Positions 1 to 5,778 of a stretch of DNA of 5,778 bases are shown piece by piece. This DNA is from Deltaproteobacteria bacterium (GTDB lineage: Bacteria > Desulfobacterota > Desulfovibrionia > Desulfovibrionales > Desulfovibrionaceae): positions 1 to 5,778 of the forward strand of contig JAIRVN010000200.1 in the NCBI GenBank assembly GCA_031253875.1. The letters are read 5' to 3'. The notes under the pieces were generated by a model, which did not search any database, was not told where the DNA came from, and saw only the letters and a list, made by a program, of their open reading frames with translations. How positions within the stretch are numbered: the first letter of the stretch is position 1; each line of letters starts with the position of its first letter. Position numbers and translations under genes: made by a program.

Positions 1-372
1 GGTGATTTCCGAAGCCATGGCCTGGTATTCCGACTCGATCATCAGGCGTTGGGTGGAATCGTAGGTGCCGGTGGCGGCCTGTTCCGCCAGTTCTTTCATG
101 CGGATGAGCTTTTCGTCGATAACCTGCAGGGCGCCGTCCGCTGTCTGGATCAGGGAGATGGCGTCGGTGGCGTTGCGCACCCCCTGATTCATGGCCGCGA
201 TGTCGGCGCGCATGAGTTCGCGGATGGCAAGGCCGGCGGCATCGTCAGCCGCGGAGTTGATCCGCAGCCCGGACGACAGGCGCTGCGTGGACATCTGCAG
301 AGCGCTGTAATGCCGGTTCAGGTTGTTCGCCACGGTAAGGGCAGGAATCTTGTTATAAATATCCAATGACAT
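1..372 (-). CDS. Flagellin, N-terminal 124 residues (gene runs off the left edge)
   Basis: This is the filament protein of the bacterial flagellum, exported through the flagellar type III system and polymerised outside the cell. Translation from the ATG at 372-370 gives 124 residues with no stop before the window edge. The N-terminal D0/D1 region is plain: RLSSGLRINSAADDAAGLA (31-49), then NQGVRNATDAISLIQTADGA (62-81), then IDEKLIRMKELAEQAATGT (85-103), ending in EYQAMASEIT. Residues R91 and L95 of the LIRMKELA segment align with the Salmonella FliC residues R90 and L94 of the TLR5-recognised surface. The AGLAIRELMRADIAA stretch resembles Desulfovibrio flagellins. The start is fixed by AAGGAGG at 385-379, 6 bases before the ATG; the ATG at 377 is out of frame. 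The variable centre and C-terminal D0/D1 lie outside the window, so the paralogue cannot be named. Expression probably depends on the sigma-28-like promoter and the Shine-Dalgarno hairpin upstream. Confidence 0.95.
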   Translation of the reverse strand, partial: MSLDIYNKIPALTVANNLNRHYSALQMSTQRLSSGLRINSAADDAAGLAIRELMRADIAAMNQGVRNATDAISLIQTADGALQVIDEKLIRMKELAEQAATGTYDSTQRLMIESEYQAMASEIT

Positions 373-392
373 GACATTCCTCCTTGAATGTC
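373..392 (-). promoter_or_regulatory. Shine-Dalgarno hairpin directly before the flagellin start codon
   Basis: On the minus strand the arms GACATTC (392-386) and GAATGTC (379-373) are perfect reverse complements of 7 bp. They enclose the 6-base loop AAGGAG, which is the core of the flagellin ribosome-binding site. The 3' arm ends at the base next to the ATG. The segment TCAAGGAGGA matches 7 of 10 positions of the CsrA/RsmA consensus ACARGGAUGU, with GGA in the loop as CsrA prefers. CsrA is known to repress flagellin translation by binding over the Shine-Dalgarno sequence in Bacillus, with FliW as antagonist. That the same happens here is inference. Confidence 0.6.
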
Positions 393-455
393 TGAGTGCC
401 GGACGGCGCACGATGCGGGCCGCGTCCATGCGGCGCAACCGCCCTTATGCAGAGT

Positions 456-482
456 ACATCGGCAAAATTTGCCCACCCATTA
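456..482 (-). promoter_or_regulatory. Sigma-28 (FliA)-type promoter for the flagellin gene
   Basis: On the minus strand TAAT (482-479) is followed by exactly 15 bases and then GCCGATGT (463-456). The FliA consensus is TAAA-N15-GCCGATAA, so 3 of 4 and 6 of 8 positions match with ideal spacing. It points to the flagellin gene, the usual class of late FliA target, and predicts a start near 449 and a leader of about 77 bases that includes the Shine-Dalgarno hairpin. The matches are seen directly; use by FliA is inferred. Confidence 0.6.
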
Positions 483-503
483 GGGGCTTGGGTAAAATTT
501 GCC
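461..503. repeat. Two near-identical 13-bp palindromes 30 bp apart (possible paired operators)
   Basis: GGCAAAATTTGCC at 461-473 is a perfect inverted repeat (arms GGCAAA and TTTGCC around one base). GGTAAAATTTGCC at 491-503 is the same with one changed base. Their centres, 467 and 497, are 30 bp apart, close to three helical turns, which would put two bound dimers on the same DNA face. The first copy overlaps the flagellin -10 element and the panB -35 candidate; the second covers the panB -10 candidate. I do not recognise the motif as belonging to a known regulator, and promoter composition alone could produce part of the resemblance. Confidence 0.4.
469..498 (+). promoter_or_regulatory. Candidate sigma-70-type promoter for panB
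   Basis: TTGCCC (469-474, 4 of 6 against TTGACA) and TAAAAT (493-498, 5 of 6 against TATAAT) are separated by 18 bases. A start near 505 would give a leader of about 73 bases to the panB ATG. A competing but weaker pair is TTGGCA (523-528) with AAACAT (547-552), also at 18 bases. The placement is a match to consensus only. Confidence 0.4.
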
Positions 504-577
504 GGGCGGCATTTTTTCCGGCTTGGCATCGCGCGGGAACTGTGCGAAACATATACGTAGTTTCAAGGAGGGACTCC

Positions 578-1432
578 ATGAACGCACTGACCAGTCTGCA
601 CATCCGGAACGCCAAGGGCCAACGCAGGCTTGCCATGCTCACCGCATACGACAGCGGCAGCGCCGACGTGATCGACAGTGCGGGAGCGGACATGATTCTT
701 ATAGGGGATTCGCTGGGCATGGTGGTCATGGGCAAGACGGATACCCTGTCGGTGCGCCTTGAAGACGTGCTGCACCATTGCAGGGCCGTATGTTCCAGTC
801 CGCGCCGGGCGCTGGTTGTCGCGGATCTGCCCTTTATGAGTTACGAATCCGGCCCGCAAAGAGCTTTGGAAAGCGCCGGTCGGCTCTTCCAGGAGGGTGG
901 CGCGCGGGCCGTCAAACTGGAGGGCGGTCGGGACGTGCTGCCTCAGGTACGGGCGCTTGTGCAGGCGGGTATTCCTGTCATGGGCCACCTTGGCCTGACG
1001 CCGCAACGCATGGCTGTGTTCGGCGGTTTTACGGTACAGGGGAAAAACGCGCAGAGTGCGGCGCAGCTCGTGCAGGATGCGCTTGCCCTGGTGGAGGCGG
1101 GCTGTTTTGCCGTGCTGCTTGAGTGCGTGCCGCGGGAGCTGGCTGCGCATATTACCAGGGCGCTCGACGTGCCGACGATAGGCATTGGCGCGGGGCCGGA
1201 TTGCGACGGCCAGGTGCTCGTCTTCCACGACGCGATGGGGATGATGCCCGGCCAGCAGCTACGTTTTGTAAAACGTTTCGCGCATTTGTACCCTATCATG
1301 CTGGAGGCGGCGAGAGCCTATGTGGCCGAGGTGCGCGAAGGTTCCTTCCCCGCGTCCGAACACGGCGTGAGCATGCCGGAAGCGGAGCACGAGGAATTTA
1401 TCAAGCTGTATGGCGGGGATGCGCCGCGATAG
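578..1432 (+). CDS. panB: 3-methyl-2-oxobutanoate hydroxymethyltransferase (ketopantoate hydroxymethyltransferase)
   Basis: PanB transfers a hydroxymethyl group from 5,10-methylenetetrahydrofolate to 3-methyl-2-oxobutanoate, giving ketopantoate, the first committed step to pantothenate and CoA. It is a cytosolic, Mg-dependent TIM-barrel enzyme. The 284-residue product (E. coli 264) matches the family throughout: MLTAYD (20-25), GDSLGM with metal ligand D44 (43-48), VADLPFMSY with D83 (81-89), VKLEGG with E115 (112-117), GHLGLTPQ (136-143), LLECVP with the expected catalytic E182 (180-185), and GIGAG followed by DGQVLVFHDAMG. The start at 578 is chosen because AAGGAGG (565-571) lies 6 bases before it and family similarity begins just after; the reading frame is open back to 371 but that stretch is the divergent promoter region. 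Apparently monocistronic. Its partner panC lies about 1.8 kb away on the other strand, so the two are not co-transcribed. The 3' end overlaps the convergent kinase gene by 32 bp. Confidence 0.96.
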   Translation: MNALTSLHIRNAKGQRRLAMLTAYDSGSADVIDSAGADMILIGDSLGMVVMGKTDTLSVRLEDVLHHCRAVCSSPRRALVVADLPFMSYESGPQRALESAGRLFQEGGARAVKLEGGRDVLPQVRALVQAGIPVMGHLGLTPQRMAVFGGFTVQGKNAQSAAQLVQDALALVEAGCFAVLLECVPRELAAHITRALDVPTIGIGAGPDCDGQVLVFHDAMGMMPGQQLRFVKRFAHLYPIMLEAARAYVAEVREGSFPASEHGVSMPEAEHEEFIKLYGGDAPR

Positions 1433-1976
1433 CGTCCGCGCGCACGTATTCCAGGACGGCCTTGGCGCAGGCTTCGGGCAGGATCTTGCCCGCGTCGATG
1501 GCGCAGTCCGCATAGCGGGCGTACAGAGCTTCGCGTTCGCGGAACAGGTCTTCCACGCTCTGTCCCGGAGCTATGGCAAGTCCGCGTAGCGGATTGCGCG
1601 CGATACGCTCCAGGATGACGGGCAGAGGCACATCCAGATAGACGATGGGGCCCAGCGAACGAAGATGGGCCATGGCGCTTTCGCGGTACACTACGCTGCC
1701 GCCCGTGGCCAGCACCACGCGATGCGCCCTGATGGCGCATATCACCGTGGCCTCGACATCCAGAAAGGCTTCCTTGCCCAGCCTGTCGGTAATATCCTGT
1801 AGCGAAACGCCATAGACGGATTCAATGAGCTGATCCGTGTCTACGAGTTTCCAGTCCAGCAGCCGGGCGAGCTGTCTGCCGACTGTGGACTTGCCGGCGC
1901 CGGCCATGCCGATGAGCGTGATGCACGACTGACGGCACTCTGAGGGACTGATCGGAGAAAACGCCATGAGCCGCAT
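1401..1976 (-). CDS. Shikimate-kinase-family small-molecule kinase; substrate uncertain (shikimate or possibly homoserine)
   Basis: A 191-residue NMP-kinase-like P-loop protein of the AroK family, presumably cytosolic. Seen: Walker A GMAGAGKST (23-31), LVDTDQLIE with D48 (44-52), LATGGSVVYRE (89-99), VYLDVPLPVILERI (112-125), R131 in the lid segment and REALY with R148 (148-152). Aligned to Mycobacterium AroK, the shikimate contacts D34, E61, R117 and R136 are kept (D48, E75, R131, R148). Two are changed: R58 of the EFRR motif is Leu (L72 in EAFLDVE), and the third glycine of GGG is Ser (S94). R58 holds the shikimate carboxylate, so the substrate may differ. I recall that an AroK homologue has been proposed as the missing homoserine kinase in Desulfovibrio, but cannot confirm it here. 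Start at 1976 has GAGG 4 bases upstream; 1967 (M4) is possible. It lies 73 bp after metK, probably in the panC-metK transcript, and its stop lies inside the panB 3' end. Confidence 0.85.
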   Translation of the reverse strand: MRLMAFSPISPSECRQSCITLIGMAGAGKSTVGRQLARLLDWKLVDTDQLIESVYGVSLQDITDRLGKEAFLDVEATVICAIRAHRVVLATGGSVVYRESAMAHLRSLGPIVYLDVPLPVILERIARNPLRGLAIAPGQSVEDLFREREALYARYADCAIDAGKILPEACAKAVLEYVRADAIAAHPRHTA

Positions 1977-2011
1977 GTTGCCTCAGCATGGGCCGGGCGT
2001 CAATCACCTCA

Positions 2012-2038
2012 TGGCAAAACCTTGCCAACGGGTTTTGC
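2012..2038 (-). other. Inverted repeat in the metK-kinase gap with two alternative hairpins
   Basis: GCAAAACC and GGTTTTGC (2014-2021 and 2031-2038) can pair as an 8-bp stem with a 9-base loop. The same inner segment can instead form a 6-bp stem TGGCAA/TTGCCA (2012-2017 with 2022-2027) with a 4-base loop. It begins 11 bases past the metK stop. There is no T-run after it on either strand, so it is not a canonical intrinsic terminator; it could be a weak terminator, an mRNA-stabilising or processing hairpin, or nothing. The rest of the 73-bp gap holds only the kinase ribosome-binding site. Confidence 0.35.
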
Positions 2039-2049
2039 AAAGGTACGCC

Positions 2050-3225
<1,176 letters not shown>

Positions 3226-3230
3226 ATAGG

Positions 3231-3237
3231 CCTCCTA
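3231..3237 (-). promoter_or_regulatory. metK ribosome-binding site overlapping the panC stop codon
   Basis: The minus-strand run TAGGAGG contains the panC stop TAG (3237-3235) and the metK Shine-Dalgarno AGGAGG (3236-3231), 5 bases before the metK ATG. Ribosomes finishing panC release over the metK initiation site, the usual arrangement for coupled translation. Confidence 0.8.
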
Positions 3238-4080
3238 CGATAAAAGGATGTTGTCGATGAGCCTGGCTTTGCCCAGGCGGACGGCGCAAGCCATGACGGC
3301 CGTTTCGCCAAGTGTGTCCATATGTTCCAGGCTGTGCGGATGTACAAGGCTGAGATATTCTTCCCGCCCCAGCGGCAGATGTCCGGCCCAGTGTGCGCGC
3401 GCGGCGGCGTGCAGGGCGCTCGCGGAACGTTCGCCCCGCAGGGCCAGTTCCCTCGCCTGTTGCAGCCCCGCCTGGAGTTGCGGCGCCTGGGCGCGTTCTT
3501 CCGGTGTAAGATACACATTGCGCGAACTCAAGGCCAGCCCGTCCGTCTCCCGCACGGTGGGACAGCCCCGGATTTCTACGGGCACATTGAGGTCGCGGGC
3601 CGCACGGCGGATAACGGCCAGTTGTTGCCAGTCCTTTTCGCCGAAAATGGCAAGATGCGCCTGGCTGAGCAGCAGCAGCTTCAGCACCACGGTGCATACA
3701 CCCCTGAAATGATCCGGCCGGGATATGCCGCAAAGCGTCTGTGTCAACGCGGGCACATCCACCCAGGTGACGTGATCGGGTTCGTACATGGCGTGCGGAT
3801 CCGGCGTGAAAAGCACGTCCACCCCGGCTGCTCCGGCGATTTCGGCATCGCGTTCCGGGGTGCGCGGATAGGCGGCCAGATCCTCGCCCGGCCCGAACTG
3901 GGCCGGATTGACGAACAGGCTGACCAGCACGCGCGCGTCGCTGGCTTTGGCCGCAACCATCAGGCTCTGATGCCCGGCATGATACGCGCCCATGGTGGGA
4001 ACCAACGCCAGACGCTGTCCCTGGGCGCGCCATTCCAGGCAAAGCTGCTGAAATTCCTTGGGGTCTTTTAGTATCTGCAT
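3235..4080 (-). CDS. panC: Pantothenate synthetase (pantoate--beta-alanine ligase)
   Basis: PanC joins pantoate and beta-alanine using ATP, through a pantoyl-adenylate, to give pantothenate, AMP and pyrophosphate in the cytosol. The 281-residue product is of normal length (E. coli 283). Motifs in order: PTMGAYHAGHQSL with the nucleotide-binding HxGH pair H34/H37 (28-40), FVNPAQFGP (56-64), RPDHFRGVCTVVLKLL (121-136), FGEKDWQQL (146-154), and RETDGLALSSRNVYL (177-191), the KMSKS-like ATP site. A Tyr replaces the usual Leu in PTMGALH, a mild change. The ATG at 4080 is the only early choice, since an in-frame TAA lies 6 bases upstream of it (4089-4087). No clear Shine-Dalgarno sequence precedes it, so initiation may rely on an A/T-rich unstructured leader. 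It is first gene of the panC-metK(-kinase) unit driven by the promoter at 4115-4143. Confidence 0.97.
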   Translation of the reverse strand: MQILKDPKEFQQLCLEWRAQGQRLALVPTMGAYHAGHQSLMVAAKASDARVLVSLFVNPAQFGPGEDLAAYPRTPERDAEIAGAAGVDVLFTPDPHAMYEPDHVTWVDVPALTQTLCGISRPDHFRGVCTVVLKLLLLSQAHLAIFGEKDWQQLAVIRRAARDLNVPVEIRGCPTVRETDGLALSSRNVYLTPEERAQAPQLQAGLQQARELALRGERSASALHAAARAHWAGHLPLGREEYLSLVHPHSLEHMDTLGETAVMACAVRLGKARLIDNILLS

Positions 4081-4114
4081 ATCAAGTTATACGCATATAG
4101 TTTGGATGGGGCTG

Positions 4115-4143
4115 TTTATACCCGGAAAGACTGTTCTTGTCCA
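4115..4143 (-). promoter_or_regulatory. Strong sigma-70-type promoter for panC-metK
   Basis: On the minus strand TGGACA (4143-4138, 5 of 6 against TTGACA) is followed by exactly 17 bases and TATAAA (4120-4115, 5 of 6 against TATAAT). This is the best consensus promoter in the window. A start near 4108 predicts a leader of about 28 bases to the panC ATG, too short to hold a SAM riboswitch. It marks a transcription unit separate from ribF-aroE upstream. Confidence 0.7.
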
Positions 4144-4145
4144 GT

Positions 4146-4174
4146 GTTTTACGCAGAGGTTTTACGCAACGTAA
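4146..4174. repeat. Direct repeats and a palindrome just upstream of the panC promoter
   Basis: GTTTTACGCA occurs twice, at 4146-4155 and 4159-4168, 13 bp apart. The second copy overlaps a palindrome TTACG-CAA-CGTAA (4162-4174). The block lies immediately upstream of the -35 element at 4138-4143 in the direction of transcription, where an activator or repressor could bind. No known regulator is recognised. Confidence 0.3.
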
Positions 4175-4192
4175 TGTATCTACACACGTCGC

Positions 4193-4210
4193 TGACGCGG
4201 CACGGCGTCA
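4193..4210 (-). other. Short hairpin downstream of aroE, possible weak terminator
   Basis: TGACGC (4193-4198) and GCGTCA (4205-4210) can form a 6-bp stem with a 6-base loop, starting 15 bases after the aroE stop. No T-run follows on the minus strand, so it is not a typical Rho-independent terminator. Transcription from ribF-aroE may read through into panC or end by Rho. Confidence 0.25.
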
Positions 4211-4225
4211 TTGTCCGCAGGTTTT

Positions 4226-5044
4226 TCAGCCCCGTCTTCCCAGTTCGCGCAGCAGCAGCGTGCGGGCTTCCGCTTCGGAAAATTCCCGGCCCGTCCACAG
4301 GCGGAATTGGGCTTGCGCCTGGGCGATGAACATCGCCAGGCCCTCCTGCGTCTGCCAGCCGGCGGCTTCGGCTTCGGCCAAAAAACGCGTGGTCAGGGGA
4401 GTGTAAATCAGATCATAGACAAGGCGCGTGTTCACATGCCCTCGCGTGAACGCCTCCGGCGGCAGGGGATTGCGGCCTTCGTGCGTGCCGCGCATGCCGA
4501 GCGGCGTGGCATTGATCAGCAGATCAGCCTCATATGCGCCGCGCTCTTCCCAGTCCACACACCGCACTTCGAACTCGTCAGCCAGCTTTTGCGCCCGCTC
4601 CCTGTTATGATTGCATACCGCAACAGCGGGCAAGTTCAGCTCGCGCAAGCCCGCCAGGGCGGCCCGGGCGGCGCCGCCGGCTCCCAGCACCAGCGCGCCG
4701 GTAAAAACCCGTCCGCGCAAGGGCGTAACGAAGCCCTCCACATCGGTGTTATCGCCGCACAAAACATCCTGGTCCCAGTACAGGGTATTGACCGCGCCAA
4801 GCGCGCGCGCGCGCGCCGTCAGGCTGTCCACCAGCGGCATGACGGCTTCCTTGTGGGGGATGGTCACGCTGACGCCTTGAATGTGCAAGGTCCGCACCGC
4901 ATTGACAAGGTCGGGCATCCGCCCGGCGGGCAAGGGCCAGGCCAGATATGCCCCCGTGATGCCTGCCTGCTGCAGGGCCCAGTTGTGCAGTACGGGACTG
5001 AGGCTGTGCCCCAGCGGATGCCCAGTAATTCCATAAAGTTGCAT
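4226..5044 (-). CDS. aroE: Shikimate dehydrogenase (NADP-dependent)
   Basis: AroE reduces 3-dehydroshikimate to shikimate with NADPH, in the cytosolic shikimate pathway to aromatic amino acids. The 272-residue product has the normal length. Substrate domain: GHPLGHSLSPVLHN with the shikimate-binding serines S14 and S16 (8-21), VSVTIPHK with catalytic K65 (58-65), GAVNT with N86 (83-87), GDNTDVEGF with catalytic D101 (97-105). Rossmann domain: VLGAGGAARA (119-128), INATPLGM (177-184), YDLIYTP (210-216), and GLAMFIAQAQAQF (235-247). In the NADP phosphate clamp, the family pattern NRTxxR appears as NHNRER (145-150), so the first arginine is His while the last (R150) is kept. The ATG at 5044 has AGAGGG (5057-5052) 7 bases upstream. 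It follows ribF by 20 bases and is probably co-transcribed with it. It ends 82 bp before the -35 element of the next promoter. Confidence 0.97.
   Translation of the reverse strand: MQLYGITGHPLGHSLSPVLHNWALQQAGITGAYLAWPLPAGRMPDLVNAVRTLHIQGVSVTIPHKEAVMPLVDSLTARARALGAVNTLYWDQDVLCGDNTDVEGFVTPLRGRVFTGALVLGAGGAARAALAGLRELNLPAVAVCNHNRERAQKLADEFEVRCVDWEERGAYEADLLINATPLGMRGTHEGRNPLPPEAFTRGHVNTRLVYDLIYTPLTTRFLAEAEAAGWQTQEGLAMFIAQAQAQFRLWTGREFSEAEARTLLLRELGRRG
4801..4816. repeat. (GC)8 dinucleotide repeat inside aroE
   Basis: Sixteen uninterrupted alternating G and C bases lie within aroE and encode the Ala-Arg alternation of TARARALG (76-83). Alternating GC tracts are prone to slippage and can take the Z form. 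Here the frame is intact, and the run may simply reflect GC-rich codon use. Confidence 0.8.
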
Positions 5045-5064
5045 GTATAATCCCTCTTTGCTGC

Positions 5065-5778
5065 CTACAGGCGCGTTTCGGGCATCGCCAATACGACGCG
5101 CGCCAGTTCCACATCCTGCGCGATGCGCAGGCGAAGTTCCTCGGGACTGTTGAAACGCTGTTCGTCGCGCAGGCGTTGGACAAAGGCAAGTTCGACGTTT
5201 TTTCCGTACAGATCAAGATCGGCATCAAGCAGAAAACTTTCCACCGTGCGTTCAAGCGTGCCGAAGGTAGGTTTGATGCCCACATTGGTCACGGCGGGCC
5301 AGACGGCCTCTTCGACCCGCATGCGGCAGGCGTAGACGCCGTCCTTGGGCAGGACATTCACGGGCGCGGCGAGATTGGCGGTGGGAAAGCCGAGGCCCGT
5401 CCCGACCGCGCGCCCGCGCAGCACCGGGCCGGCGATGCTGTGGAAGCGGCCCAGCAGCATGCGGGCTTCCCACACGCGTCCGTTGCGCAGCAAGTCGCGC
5501 ACGCGGGTGGAACTGACGACCGCGTCGTTCACAATCACAGGGTCAAGCTGTTCCAGGGCAAAGCCGTATTTCTTGCCGAGCGCGGCCAGCACGGCGGCGT
5601 TGCCCGCCCGTTTTTTGCCCAGGGAAAAATCATAGCCCACGACGAGTTCCCTGGTATTCAGGGGCACGAGAACCCCGCGCGCGAATTCTTCGGGCGAAAG
5701 CGCCGCAAGCGCGGGGGTGAAGGGGATCTCCAGGCACAGCGACATGCCCTGGCGCTGAAAGAGGCCGAGGCGCTGCTC
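5065..5778 (-). CDS. ribF: Bifunctional riboflavin kinase / FAD synthetase, C-terminal 237 residues (5' end outside the window)
   Basis: RibF phosphorylates riboflavin to FMN and adenylates FMN to FAD in the cytosol. The frame is open to the right edge, adding 11 residues (EQRLGLFQRQG) before the Met at 5745, and these continue family similarity, so that Met is internal. About 70-75 N-terminal residues, including the HxGH nucleotidyltransferase motif, are off the window. Numbering from the edge: FAD synthetase domain with IPFTPALAALSPEEF (18-32), VGYDFSLGKKRAGN (47-60) and VSSTRVRDLL (88-97); then the riboflavin kinase domain with LLGRFHSIAGPV (108-119), GLGFPTANL (128-136), TNVGIKPTFG (163-172), and VESFLLD with the expected catalytic E179 (178-184). 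The position normally holding Arg before the LGFPTAN motif is Thr here (T127), a minor deviation. The TAG stop lies 20 bases upstream of aroE, so the two probably form one transcript. Confidence 0.95.
   Translation of the reverse strand, partial: EQRLGLFQRQGMSLCLEIPFTPALAALSPEEFARGVLVPLNTRELVVGYDFSLGKKRAGNAAVLAALGKKYGFALEQLDPVIVNDAVVSSTRVRDLLRNGRVWEARMLLGRFHSIAGPVLRGRAVGTGLGFPTANLAAPVNVLPKDGVYACRMRVEEAVWPAVTNVGIKPTFGTLERTVESFLLDADLDLYGKNVELAFVQRLRDEQRFNSPEELRLRIAQDVELARVVLAMPETRL

Noticed and set aside
49..369. 106-residue plus-strand frame over the left end
   Set aside because: It is antisense to the flagellin N-terminus, which matches its family across every residue to the window edge.
523..552. 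Alternative panB promoter TTGGCA-N18-AAACAT
   Set aside because: The -35 is good but the -10 matches only 3 of 6; the upstream TTGCCC-N18-TAAAAT pair is better, though neither is proven.
371..577. N-terminal extension of panB by 69 residues in the same open frame
   Set aside because: The stretch covers the divergent promoters and the flagellin leader, has no family similarity, and a strong ribosome-binding site precedes the ATG at 578.
563..1228. 221-residue open frame antisense to panB
   Set aside because: Composition is His/Arg-rich with no domain, and panB has complete family motifs.
4080..4226. SAM riboswitch or other structured leader before panC-metK
   Set aside because: The predicted leader is only about 28 bases and the 145-bp gap contains no recognisable riboswitch core.
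4211..5050. 279-residue open frame antisense to aroE
   Set aside because: Mirror of aroE; Gln/Arg/Ala-rich with no motifs.

Overview
The window looks like a chromosomal segment from a Desulfovibrio-like sulfate reducer (Desulfovibrionaceae). The main evidence is the flagellin N-terminus, whose D0/D1 sequence closely resembles Desulfovibrio flagellins as I remember them, and the style of the RibF, PanC and MetK sequences. The DNA is GC-rich, coding is dense, and several long antisense reading frames are only GC shadows. I see no mobile element, CRISPR array, tRNA or rRNA.

Layout from left to right: (1) the start of a flagellin gene on the minus strand (1-372), running off the left edge; (2) a roughly 200-bp divergent regulatory region (373-577) with a Shine-Dalgarno hairpin and a sigma-28-like promoter for flagellin, a sigma-70-like promoter for panB, and two near-identical 13-bp palindromes lying across both promoters; (3) panB on the plus strand (578-1432); (4) a minus-strand series in which transcription runs right to left: ribF (5' end outside the window) - aroE, then a strong promoter, then panC - metK - a shikimate-kinase-family gene. 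The kinase gene ends inside the 3' end of panB, giving a 32-bp tail-to-tail overlap.

Most of the genes are core cofactor and amino-acid metabolism. PanB and PanC catalyse two of the steps to pantothenate (CoA precursor), MetK makes S-adenosylmethionine, RibF makes FMN and FAD, and AroE reduces 3-dehydroshikimate. The kinase next to metK has the shikimate kinase fold motifs but lacks one key shikimate-binding arginine, so its substrate is open; homoserine is a reasonable alternative.

I do not see a wholly new multi-gene system. The observations most worth following up are the flagellin Shine-Dalgarno sequence placed in the loop of a perfect 7-bp hairpin abutting the start codon (a likely CsrA-type target), the altered substrate site of the kinase, and the overlapping back-to-back flagellin/panB promoters covered by twin palindromes.
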